The notes beneath the pieces are model-generated. The model had not been told where the DNA came from, made no database searches, and saw only the letters and a list, made by a program, of their open reading frames with translations. Source: Candidatus Methanoperedens nitratireducens (GTDB taxonomy: Archaea; Halobacteriota; Methanosarcinia; Methanosarcinales; Methanoperedenaceae). From it: 64,000 nt of DNA. Both the position numbers and the translations under genes were made by a program. Where the stretch lies: NCBI RefSeq assembly GCF_000685155.1, contig NZ_JMIY01000001.1, positions 242,393-306,392 on the forward strand, given 5' to 3'. Below are positions 9,225-18,709 of this stretch, piece by piece. Each line of letters opens with the position of its first letter. Position 1 is the stretch's first letter.

Positions 9225-9940
9225 CTCATAGTGTTGATGAGGTAATAGAAATAGATAAACTATTTAATTTATTAGATATACCTGTTGACGGCGAATCATC
9301 AATAAGTGATGGGGATCTTTCCTACAATTTCTATACTATCTCTAATTTAGAGAATGAAGAAAAGGATATTTTAATTAGTATTGGATTTAAAGAATTTAAA
9401 CAAAGTATTTTTTTCATTGAAACTAAGGAACTCCGAACTATAGAAGTATTACAGTATTTATTACCTATATATCAGAAGAAGGAAATCGAGTATTGGGACG
9501 AAATTATCGAAAAACTCGTGAGTATTAATGAAAAAAAGATTGTTTTTACTCCAACATCAAAACAATTAAGAATAACCTCTAAGTGGAAAGGTAAATTATC
9601 TCAAAATGAAGATGAATTTAGGAGTTTAGTTTCGGATTTATGTCTTCTTTTCAGAGACAGTTGCAAGAAAAACAACAATACATATAAAATTAATGAAAAA
9701 TGTCTTTCGCATGAGTTTTGGAAAATAATTGGAAATCTACGAAATTACTATTATTCTCATGACCCCGAACAATGGGGTGAAGATGCTGTTAAGGAATTTT
9801 CTGAAAAAGCAAAATTAGGTTATGAATATTTGTTTTCATCTCCAACAGTTAAAAAATCACCTATAGATTTCATAAATGCGCAGTTTAAACTTTTGGTTAA
9901 ATGCATTGATTTTTTAGATGCTGTGTCAACGGATGTTTAG
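9212..9940 (+). CDS. HEPN-like protein embedded in the cas operon
   Basis: A 242-residue protein not belonging to any core Cas family I know. Near residues 170-184 it reads [16 protein letters not shown], with R177 and H183 in an R-x5-H spacing that matches the HEPN ribonuclease active site (R-x4-6-H). The rest is largely helical and Lys/Glu/Asn-rich, and the gene is visibly more A+T-rich than cas7 and cas8. It overlaps the cas5 end by 13 bases and its TAG is immediately followed by the cas3 GTG, so it is co-translated with the effector genes. Possible roles are a collateral or dormancy RNase or a guard toxin. The assignment rests on motif only. Confidence 0.55.
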   Translation: MAGVTHSVDEVIEIDKLFNLLDIPVDGESSISDGDLSYNFYTISNLENEEKDILISIGFKEFKQSIFFIETKELRTIEVLQYLLPIYQKKEIEYWDEIIEKLVSINEKKIVFTPTSKQLRITSKWKGKLSQNEDEFRSLVSDLCLLFRDSCKKNNNTYKINEKCLSHEFWKIIGNLRNYYYSHDPEQWGEDAVKEFSEKAKLGYEYLFSSPTVKKSPIDFINAQFKLLVKCIDFLDAVSTDV

Positions 9941-12448
9941 GTGACAATGATCGCGAAAGCCTATCCATTACAAACCCCAAAATACTTTCAAACTTTAAAG
10001 GGCCATACTACTGATGCTCTTAAAATCCTCAAGGCATACATTGAAAATAATTCAGAAATAATCACACAATTCTGTGACCGATGGCAGTTGAATAAGGAAT
10101 CCTTCTTAAAAAGCCTCTTTATCACAGTTTATCTTCACGATATTGGAAAATTGACAAAGCAATTCCAAGAAAACATCAGGAACGGAAGGTCTTCTCAGAA
10201 ATATCCACATGCTTTTTATGGGCAGTTTATTTTAAACGAGATTGATTTTCCAAGTTTTCTTGACGTGCCCATTGAAAAAGCAGCAATATTGGGACATCAC
10301 ACACAACTATATTCACAGTTGTATGCAGGAGATGAGGGATTTAATAACCCGGCATTTCTTGAAAAGGACATAAGCACATTTGTTGAATATTCAAAGGATA
10401 TCTATATTGAACTTGGTTTTGATAAGTGGTTTTTATTCGAAGGATTGAACATTAAATCATTACCAGAAGCGAGAAAATTCTGGGGAGTATTGAGAGATTC
10501 TCGCAATAACTTGATAAGAGAGACTTCTTCATTTGAAGAGAAAAAGAGGTTGAAATCGATTTTCTGTTATATATTCTCCATCCTTGAAACATGTGATGAT
10601 TATTCAAGCGCCGAGTTTTCAGAATTTATAAGTGGATATAGCGGTAGCGATAGTGAATTTGATTCTATTATGGAAGAACCGATTAAATATGTTCCACGAC
10701 TGTATGTTGATAATCTATATGAGAAGGTTCTGGGTAAAAACATACCCTACGATTATCAGAAGGATGAGCCAGAAAAACTCTGCGGAGAGGTTCCATTTTA
10801 TAGTTTACTTTTTGCTCCATGTGGAAGGGGAAAAACTGAGACTGCTCTTATCTGGGCTTTAAAAGCTATGAGAAAATACCAAAGGAATAAAATTGTTTTT
10901 GCCATGCCGACACAGATTACAAGCAATGCAATGTGGGAAAGATTTTGTGAATTATTCGGTGAAGGGGAGATAAAAAAAGAAAAAATTGAGTCTGGAAAAA
11001 AGTATGTTGGGTTATTTCATGGAAAGAGCTTCATAAAGTTAAAAGGGGAAAAAGAGAGAGAAAAAGAAGATAATGAAGACTTAACTACCGAAGATTTAGA
11101 TGAAGTCAGAGGAGAAAATTTCAAAGGTAACGTATTCTTTAAACCGATTACTGTTACAACGATTGACCATTTGATTTATTCTTTCGTTCATGGATTCTCA
11201 CAGGCGGATTTCACTTTAGGTAATCTCCAGAATGCGGTTATAGTATTCGATGAGGTGCATTATTATGAAAAGAACCTCGATGACCACAATAAATCTACCT
11301 TAGATCATCTTGCAACCTTATTCCAGATTTTAAAAGAAATGAAAATACCAAATCTACTAATGTCAGGTACTTTACCTGATTTCTTTGTAAAGGAAGTAAA
11401 ACAAATAAACTCAGAATATATGGGACCATATACCGACAGTGATGGATTGTTTTTTGAACCTTTCAAACTCGACATATCAAAGAAAAAGTTAGTAACAAAA
11501 GAGGCATTAAACAAAGAAATTATTGATGAGATTATTGAAAATTATCATAAAGGTTTGGTACAGTTCATCATACTGAATACTATTGAAAGAAGTAAATCTA
11601 TTTATGATGTATTAATAACCCATTTGCTCCAGTCTGAAGAGCATGAAAGGATAATCCTTCATCATTCTCAGTTTACTTATAAAGACCGTGCAGATAAAGA
11701 AAGAGACATTTTAGAGCGATTAAATAAAGAAAAATTAAGACCATTTATACTTGTTGCCACACAGGTTATTGAAATAAGTCTTGATATTTCATGCGATATA
11801 ATGTATACAGAGCTTGCGCCTGGAGATGCTCTGGGACAGCGCGGTGGCAGGCTTAATAGAAAAGGACAGACATGGATTTCAAACGACTTCGAGTATACAA
11901 TGAAGATTTTTCTGCCCGAAGAATTTGATCAGGACAAACCCAAAAAAAGCCCGTATGATTCAATTCTCCTTAAAAAAACACTCGAAGTTATAGAAGATGG
12001 ACCTTGTTCATACTTCAAATTGAAAAAAATATGTGATGAAGTATATTCGTCATACAAACTAATTACACCAACCTCTCTAAGGATTGTTTTCAACGATTGC
12101 AGCATCTTTGGTCATTCACCTAAAGAAATAAACTTCGGAGACGAAGAAAAGGGTAGATTAATCCAAATCCGAAGCGATGAAGTCCAGAAAATCGATATCA
12201 TACCTTGGGAATATTATGCTGAAGATGATCGCAATTTAATTGTGGAAAATCAGGCAAAAGTTCCTATATGGTGGTACAAACAAGATGAAAAGGAGCACGG
12301 AGAATTATATTGTTTCAAAAGCATATCTAAAAAAATTGGCAGAAAAGAGAAATATTATTGGATAACCAGAATACCTTACTCTAAACAAAAAGGATTCAAC
12401 TTTAAAAAGCCCCTTGATTGTCCTCCCCCTCCGCCAGTAATTATTTAG
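9941..12448 (+). CDS. cas3: Cas3 nuclease-helicase (HD plus DExH helicase)
   Basis: An 835-residue protein that degrades target DNA after Cascade binding. The N-terminal HD domain shows LHDIGK at residues 65-70 and a GHH motif near 115. The SF2 helicase follows, with Walker A PCGRGKTE near 293, DEVH near 437, SGTLP near 477 and motif VI QRGGRLNRKG near 633. GTG 9941 directly follows the previous stop; ATG 9947 is an alternative. The protein ends in a proline run (PPPPPV). Length and domain order are normal for a fused Cas3. Confidence 0.9.
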   Translation: MTMIAKAYPLQTPKYFQTLKGHTTDALKILKAYIENNSEIITQFCDRWQLNKESFLKSLFITVYLHDIGKLTKQFQENIRNGRSSQKYPHAFYGQFILNEIDFPSFLDVPIEKAAILGHHTQLYSQLYAGDEGFNNPAFLEKDISTFVEYSKDIYIELGFDKWFLFEGLNIKSLPEARKFWGVLRDSRNNLIRETSSFEEKKRLKSIFCYIFSILETCDDYSSAEFSEFISGYSGSDSEFDSIMEEPIKYVPRLYVDNLYEKVLGKNIPYDYQKDEPEKLCGEVPFYSLLFAPCGRGKTETALIWALKAMRKYQRNKIVFAMPTQITSNAMWERFCELFGEGEIKKEKIESGKKYVGLFHGKSFIKLKGEKEREKEDNEDLTTEDLDEVRGENFKGNVFFKPITVTTIDHLIYSFVHGFSQADFTLGNLQNAVIVFDEVHYYEKNLDDHNKSTLDHLATLFQILKEMKIPNLLMSGTLPDFFVKEVKQINSEYMGPYTDSDGLFFEPFKLDISKKKLVTKEALNKEIIDEIIENYHKGLVQFIILNTIERSKSIYDVLITHLLQSEEHERIILHHSQFTYKDRADKERDILERLNKEKLRPFILVATQVIEISLDISCDIMYTELAPGDALGQRGGRLNRKGQTWISNDFEYTMKIFLPEEFDQDKPKKSPYDSILLKKTLEVIEDGPCSYFKLKKICDEVYSSYKLITPTSLRIVFNDCSIFGHSPKEINFGDEEKGRLIQIRSDEVQKIDIIPWEYYAEDDRNLIVENQAKVPIWWYKQDEKEHGELYCFKSISKKIGRKEKYYWITRIPYSKQKGFNFKKPLDCPPPPPVII

Positions 12449-12731
12449 TTTCTTTTAGCAACATCTCCCATATTTCTACCCCCAAACTCAATTCCACCCC
12501 ACAGTAATAGACTCAAGCGCTGCACTGCACTCAATGAAAAACCGCTCCTTCATTTTACCCTATGACACAGCGCCGCCCCTCCCGCACGCTCCCTCCGCCC
12601 CGCCTCCACGCCCTCAACCCCCGCCATGAACCCAAAGATCACAAAGCGCAGCCTTTGCGGACTCTGCGCTCCTGTAGGTATGATCTACCCTGCCTCAACC
12701 CTTAAATAGCTTAGTTCACATAAATGAACAT
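12449..12731. other. Intergenic region after cas3, with one copy of a 34-bp direct repeat
   Basis: No gene is seen. The stretch is C-rich and includes the direct-repeat copy at 12597-12630 and, near its end, a TATA-like CTTAAATAG (12700-12708) placed for the MNT gene. Confidence 0.5.
12597..12630. repeat. 34-bp direct repeat, left copy
   Basis: It starts GCCCCGCCTCCACGCC and ends CCCCGCCATGAA. It is identical to 13751-13784, and similarity continues after it (CCAAAGA in both, then related TTTGCG-rich sequence). The two copies bracket the MNT/HEPN pair. Confidence 0.7.
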
Positions 12732-12737
12732 ATGTTC
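12714..12737. promoter_or_regulatory. Palindromic operator candidate over the MNT start codon
   Basis: GAACATATGTTC at 12726-12737 is a perfect 12-bp palindrome containing the ATG at 12732. It overlaps a second inverted repeat, GTTCA-N6-TGAAC, at 12714-12729. The MNT protein has an N-terminal winged helix, so autoregulation from this site is likely by inference. Confidence 0.45.
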
Positions 12738-13271
12738 GAAATAATGAACATATTCTCAAAGCCATCCCTCCAGATAATCCTGTATCTCGGCAGACGGTAC
12801 CGCGAGGGTTACTACGTCCGCGAGCTATCAAGAAAACTTAACATTGGGCTCGGGTCTGCAAGCCAGAGCCTGAGAAAACTGGAAAAAGCGGGGCTTGTTG
12901 TAAAAGAAAATAAGGGCAGACTTGTAATATACAGGGCAAACATGGAAAATTTTATTCTCAGGCAGTTAAAGATCCTGTTCACGCTTCTGGAAATAAATCC
13001 ATTGATGCCGCCCCTTAAAGATGTATCTTCAAGAATAATACTATTCGGAAGTTGCTCAACCGGAGAAGATACAGAAAAGAGCGATATAGACATTTTCATA
13101 GAATCAAATGATAAAAAAAGAGCTTCAGAGCTTGTTGAAAGCTGCCAGAAAAAAATCGACCGTAAGATTTCTCCCATTATAATGGATTCATATGAATTCA
13201 GGAGCCTCCAGACAAAAGACAAACCACTTTACGAAAGGATTAACATGGGAAAAGTAATCCATGAGACATAA
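12732..13271 (+). CDS. MNT-type nucleotidyltransferase antitoxin with N-terminal winged helix
   Basis: A 179-residue protein. Residues about 1-75 form a MarR/ArsR-like winged helix (YREGYYVRELSRKLNIGLGSASQSLRKLEK). Residues about 100-179 form a minimal nucleotidyltransferase with GSCSTGEDTEKSDIDIF, that is GS-x10-D-x-D. In MNT/HEPN systems the MNT protein AMPylates the HEPN toxin to silence it. The stop at 13271 is directly followed by the HEPN ATG, confirming a two-gene operon. Confidence 0.85.
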   Translation: MFEIMNIFSKPSLQIILYLGRRYREGYYVRELSRKLNIGLGSASQSLRKLEKAGLVVKENKGRLVIYRANMENFILRQLKILFTLLEINPLMPPLKDVSSRIILFGSCSTGEDTEKSDIDIFIESNDKKRASELVESCQKKIDRKISPIIMDSYEFRSLQTKDKPLYERINMGKVIHET

Positions 13272-13694
13272 ATGAAATATCAGTTTGAACAATGTCTCGG
13301 CAAAGGTAAGGTTGTAAAAATCGAACGAGATCATGATCTGATATCAAAAGAAATCAACGAAGCGGAAAATGATCTAAAATCAAGTGAAATGTCCATGAAA
13401 GAAGGTAATTTCAAATGGGCGATAATACAGGCATATTACTCCATGTTTCATTCATTCAGAGCCCTTTTATTCAGTAAAGGTTACAGAGAGAAGAGTCATA
13501 CATGTTTGAAATATGCAATAGAATCTCTCTTTGTGGATAATGGTTTGCTGGATAACAGTCTTGTCCAGGATTTTGGCTATGCGATGAAGATGCGTGAAGG
13601 GGCAGATTATGGCTATGTATATAATGAAGATTCTGCGCAAGAACTGATAAACACAGCAAATAAAATTTATGAAGTTGCAAATCGGTTGGTATAA
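13272..13694 (+). CDS. HEPN-domain toxin partner of the MNT protein
   Basis: A 140-residue helical HEPN domain. AIIQAYYSMFHSFRALLFSKGY near residues 53-74 is the first conserved helix pair, and MREGADYGY near 114-122 is the catalytic or AMPylated segment of this subfamily, R-x4-Y rather than a canonical R-x4-6-H. It is expected to be an RNase-type toxin neutralised by the upstream MNT. It lies just upstream of the CRISPR array but is a separate operon from the cas genes. Confidence 0.8.
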   Translation: MKYQFEQCLGKGKVVKIERDHDLISKEINEAENDLKSSEMSMKEGNFKWAIIQAYYSMFHSFRALLFSKGYREKSHTCLKYAIESLFVDNGLLDNSLVQDFGYAMKMREGADYGYVYNEDSAQELINTANKIYEVANRLV

Positions 13695-13750
13695 TTTTAT
13701 TTGCTTAATATTCTGGATGAATATCGCCACCCTTCTTCGTGCGCTCCCCT

Positions 13751-13784
13751 GCCCCGCCTCCACGCCCTCAACCCCCGCCATGAA
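13751..13784. repeat. 34-bp direct repeat, right copy
   Basis: Identical to 12597-12630. It lies 57 bases after the HEPN stop. Together the copies delimit a cassette of about 1.15 kb holding only the toxin-antitoxin pair. Confidence 0.7.
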
Positions 13785-13888
13785 TCCAAAGACTGCAAAG
13801 TGCAGCCGAATCTTTGCGTACTTTGCGCGCTTTGCGGTGGGGCTTTTGTATTCAAATTTTGACGAAAACGTGCAAAAAAGTCGTGGAT

Positions 13889-14059
13889 CTTTATAAAGGC
13901 AATACCAAACCTGACATCCACGATAAAAAGTTCCTTTTTACCAAAGGTTTTTGTGGAATGAGTTCGATTAAGATTTGAGGAAAAAACGATAGTGATTCCT
14001 ATAAAATTGCTTTGAGAAACACCAGTGAATTAAGTCAAAAATGGGCTCAAAAAAGCTTG
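13889..14059 (+). promoter_or_regulatory. CRISPR leader with TATA-like promoter
   Basis: The 170 bases before the first repeat hold CTTTATAAAG (13889-13898), a good archaeal TATA-like box, then A-rich sequence with no gene. The array's degenerate repeat is at the far end, which places the leader here. Part of it may be the site of new spacer insertion. Confidence 0.55.
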
Positions 14060-17000
14060 GTTAAAATCAGACCTTAGAGGGATTGAAACTCCTTAATACA
14101 ACCTGCAGAGCTTATACGAGCTAACTGTTAAAATCAGACCTTAGAGGGATTGAAACGCAGCAGAATAAGTCCGTACAGCTCTAGCATGATAATGTTAAAA
14201 TCAGACCTTAGAGGGATTGAAACAAATCTACTCCCACCATCAGGGTACTGATAGGCAAAGTTAAAATCAGACCTTAGAGGGATTGAAACTTGTATTTTGA
14301 TTGCATATATTTCATTTTATTATGATGTTAAAATCAGACCTTAGAGGGATTGAAACAGTTCTGGCGCAGCGGCACAGGCTACAGCCCCGATATGTTAAAA
14401 TCAGACCTTAGAGGGATTGAAACAGGCCTTGACTGTCTAAAGAGTGCTGTAATTCATCTGGTTAAAATCAGACCTTAGAGGGATTGAAACCGATCTCGGC
14501 GCTTCGAAGATCACGATCAATATACATGTTAAAATCAGACCTTAGAGGGATTGAAACGAGAAAATGGAGAATGGATTCCTGGGAGTGGGGAAAGTTAAAA
14601 TCAGACCTTAGAGGGATTGAAACGGTTGTCTTGTTGTACTATATGTCATCCCTCCATACGGTTAAAATCAGACCTTAGAGGGATTGAAACTAGACAAGCG
14701 CATATACCCGCACCTGTTCAGGCACAGGTTAAAATCAGACCTTAGAGGGATTGAAACAATATCCCGCTAAGCTCTCCGCTATTGATTTTGCTTGGTTAAA
14801 ATCAGACCTTAGAGGGATTGAAACTCGAAGGAGAATCAAAGACATGATAGAAAGCATAGAGTTAAAATCAGACCTTAGAGGGATTGAAACATCAGACTGC
14901 GGGACAATTCGAGTTTGTCAGCGCGGGCAAGTTAAAATCAGACCTTAGAGGGATTGAAACGTGTCACCTCTCCTACTCCCTGCTCTTAAATCGATTGGTT
15001 AAAATCAGACCTTAGAGGGATTGAAACTGGGAGAGGGCACCCATTACTGGAAAGTGAGACCTTACAGTTAAAATCAGACCTTAGAGGGATTGAAACAATT
15101 ACCCCATTCCTGAACAGCGCCTACACTATTGAGTTAAAATCAGACCTTAGAGGGATTGAAACGATATACGCGAAAGAATACAAAATGAGCTTAAACGGGT
15201 TAAAATCAGACCTTAGAGGGATTGAAACTTCTTCTTTAGTCCACTGATCCATCGACGGGGAATCGTTAAAATCAGACCTTAGAGGGATTGAAACGAGCAT
15301 TATACGAGGGTGACGCCACAAAAAACGAAGTTAAAATCAGACCTTAGAGGGATTGAAACATACGGGATTATACAGATGAGGATTTAGACCGTGAATGTTA
15401 AAATCAGACCTTAGAGGGATTGAAACTGAGTACATCTTACAGGGTGTAACAATGTCAATCACCGCAGCGTTAAAATCAGACCTTAGAGGGATTGAAACTA
15501 AGCCCCGAAGATGCCAGCAGCGCACTTATAAAAAGTTAAAATCAGACCTTAGAGGGATTGAAACATATTTAACCTCAATTATGTACCTAGTTGTTAAACT
15601 CGTTAAAATCAGACCTTAGAGGGATTGAAACTCTAAATAAGCTACAAATACGTTTGACGTGCCAGCTGTTAAAATCAGACCTTAGAGGGATTGAAACCTT
15701 TCCGTATAAGGCATTGCCCAGTTTTTTTGTGAGGTTAAAATCAGACCTTAGAGGGATTGAAACCAGGCTGTATAAGGGACGGTCTCGCCCGCTTAAAGCG
15801 TTAAAATCAGACCTTAGAGGGATTGAAACATCCTACGATGATATACAACATTAGTTCGATTGTCTTGTTAAAATCAGACCTTAGAGGGATTGAAACAAAA
15901 TGCTTTGCTGTACTATAGTACATGATGTACCTGTTAAAATCAGACCTTAGAGGGATTGAAACAATTACCCGTCATACATAACGTTACTGCAACTTGCAGT
16001 TAAAATCAGACCTTAGAGGGATTGAAACTGCTGTGAAAACCGCCCTTATTAATCTCTTCTGGGTTAAAATCAGACCTTAGAGGGATTGAAACGCGGACTA
16101 TATCTATCCTGGGTGGCAAGGGTAGCGGGAGTTAAAATCAGACCTTAGAGGGATTGAAACTAAGGATTGTTGGGCGGCATACATGAGGGCATACAGGGTT
16201 AAAATCAGACCTTAGAGGGATTGAAACCATCATGACGAATGCAGCCCCTAAGCCAATTTGCTCGGTTAAAATCAGACCTTAGAGGGATTGAAACTCGCCA
16301 GACCAATCATTTATATCCAGAACAAAAACGGCGTTAAAATCAGACCTTAGAGGGATTGAAACGTCAGAATCTGCTGGCCTGCATCACTTGCGTCTGGAAG
16401 TTAAAATCAGACCTTAGAGGGATTGAAACATAAGAGAGTGTGGCCGCCTGGCCTGTGTCTATGCTCTGTTAAAATCAGACCTTAGAGGGATTGAAACGCA
16501 GATTCTGACAGGGCAGATCATAGAGCGGGTCATAGTTAAAATCAGACCTTAGAGGGATTGAAACGAAAATCCCCATCACAATTGCAGCAATACTGATCGT
16601 AAGTTAAAATCAGACCTTAGAGGGATTGAAACTACAAAGCTAAATGACGCAGAAGAAAAGGCAACAGGAGTTAAAATCAGACCTTAGAGGGATTGAAACT
16701 TGTTATCGCTTCATTTACACATTGTATTTGGCTTTGTTAAAATCAGACCTTAGAGGGATTGAAACTACTCACCTCACAGCCCCTCGTCCTCTTCCCTCAC
16801 CGTTAAAATCAGACCTTAGAGGGATTGAAACTCGGATGAGTACCAAACATCGTTCGCATACCCGCCCGTTAAAATCAGACCTTAGAGGGATTGAAACGTC
16901 TATTGTCTCTTTCTGTGAGGGAGTTAGCTCTTGCGTTAAAATCAGACCTTAGAGGGATTGAAACGTAGCCCATAAACGCCTTATATCAACCCTGGTAACT

Positions 17001-18305
17001 GTTAAAATCAGACCTTAGAGGGATTGAAACTTAAATCACCTCTTTTTTACATGCTTTGTTTTTTTCGTTAAAATCAGACCTTAGAGGGATTGAAACGGCT
17101 CTGATCGATGTAGCACTCAGGCTCGCAGATGTACACCAGCTCGTTAAAATCAGACCTTAGAGGGATTGAAACCGGTATTAAGGGCCGCGAGTGATCCAGC
17201 CACTACGGCGTTAAAATCAGACCTTAGAGGGATTGAAACTGAAATGGTAGAGGTCAGGAGGTGATAGCACGGAAATGTTAAAATCAGACCTTAGAGGGAT
17301 TGAAACTAGGGGCCTGCCTGGGTCCCATAGATCCAGGAACAGGTTAAAATCAGACCTTAGAGGGATTGAAACGGGGCTGCAGGGCAGCACGCTAAAATGC
17401 AACTTCTGTTAAAATCAGACCTTAGAGGGATTGAAACAATATTATTAGTGCGTTAGGATCTCCTGCAAATAAAGGTTAAAATCAGACCTTAGAGGGATTG
17501 AAACCAGAAAAAACAAGCGTTACCTAACTTTCCCGCATACGTTAAAATCAGACCTTAGAGGGATTGAAACATGTCTGCACCGCCTTAAGCTACCATGCTA
17601 AGATACAGTTAAAATCAGACCTTAGAGGGATTGAAACTAGTGGCCGCCTCCAAACCTGTTTTGCCCTGCAAGCAGTTAAAATCAGACCTTAGAGGGATTG
17701 AAACAGAGAGAAAGCAGAGATATCATAAAGATTGTTGGGCGGGTTAAAATCAGACCTTAGAGGGATTGAAACATAGTACACCTCGCCCCCTTAATGCATA
17801 ACAATCTCTCGTTAAAATCAGACCTTAGAGGGATTGAAACAGTACATCATTCTATGCGACTGATGCGCTTTTTCAGGTTAAAATCAGACCTTAGAGGGAT
17901 TGAAACATACAAAGTATGGCGTTGAGATCCCCACCAATTTGTGGTTAAAATCAGACCTTAGAGGGATTGAAACGAGGTCAAATTCCAGGATACTGTTTAT
18001 AAGTTCTTTTGTTAAAATCAGACCTTAGAGGGATTGAAACAGATATCAGGGATGATTTACGGTCTGCGGGTATGGAGTTAAAATCAGACCTTAGAGGGAT
18101 TGAAACTTGTAAGATTAAAACGCTCCTCAAGGTCGAGCAAACGTTAAAATCAGACCTTAGAGGGATTGAAACCGCAACACCAGTGATCTTGTGTCTGGCG
18201 GTAGCTCGGTTAAAATCAGACCTTAGAGGGATTGAAACTGGGGCTTGAGGCATACAAAATATCAGACCCGATAGAGTTAAAATCAGACCTTAGAGGGATT
18301 GAAAT
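14060..18305 (+). CRISPR. CRISPR array, 64 repeats and 63 spacers
   Basis: I counted 64 copies of a 30-base repeat beginning GTTAAAATCAG and ending GGATTGAAAC. The copies appear identical except the last (18276-18305), which ends in T instead of C. Spacers run 34-46 bases, mostly 36-38. The ATTGAAAC end and the terminal mutation show transcription on the plus strand with the leader at left. The terminal ATTGAAAC would give the usual 8-base 5' handle after Cas6 cleavage. The effector operon upstream is on the same strand; the processing enzyme Cas6 and the adaptation genes are not in the window. Confidence 0.98.
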
Positions 18306-18350
18306 ATCTTGCATAGTTTGCGCTCACAGAGAGCTTTTTTGAAATATTTC

Positions 18351-18512
18351 TCTGCGCCTCTGTGCCTGGTATGAAAAAGTTCAACTATATCGCATCTTAG
18401 ATTCCGATGTGGTTCAGCTAATATAAAACAACGAACTGGTACGAACCCGATACGAACTCGGGCTTATGAGTTCGTTTAAGTTCGTTTTGAGTTCGTTGTT
18501 AATCGTCTTTTT
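18351..18512 (+). repeat. Dispersed repeat, copy A, with phased ACGAAC/GTTCGT half-sites
   Basis: A core starting near GGTATGAAAAAGTTCAA (18368) is followed by GTGGTTCAGCTAATATAAA and then six half-sites: ACGAAC at 18431, 18441 and 18452, and GTTCGT at 18470, 18480 and 18491. The spacings of 10-11 bases put each set on one face of the helix, and the centre ACGAACTC-N8-GAGTTCGT is an inverted repeat. An inverted copy lies at 30534-30698 and a truncated one at 61821-61914. It contains no gene. It begins about 45 bases after the last CRISPR repeat. Confidence 0.75.
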
Positions 18513-18709
18513 CATGTTCATTTATGAACAGCGTTCATAGCCGACTCCGTGACTGTTGTTTTTATATAGGTCGTGAAATTTAGGGCATTACTGGATTAGT
18601 AGGATAGGTTTTTATCATCATTCGATACTGTCTTACCGTCTAATTATTGGATGGGTTCGCATGACCTTGAGGAATTCTTTTTAAGCAATCCCTCCCTTTA
18701 GCTACCCGA

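Noticed and set aside
16430..17674. Spacers 16430-16467 and 17638-17674 sharing GTGGCCGCCT
   Set aside because: Ten bases of identity is too little among 63 spacers to claim a common source.
14484..18253. Many open frames on both strands across the CRISPR array (repeating LKSDLRGIET or VSIPLRSDFN)
   Set aside because: They are translations of the 30-base repeat, which is a multiple of three, and are not genes.
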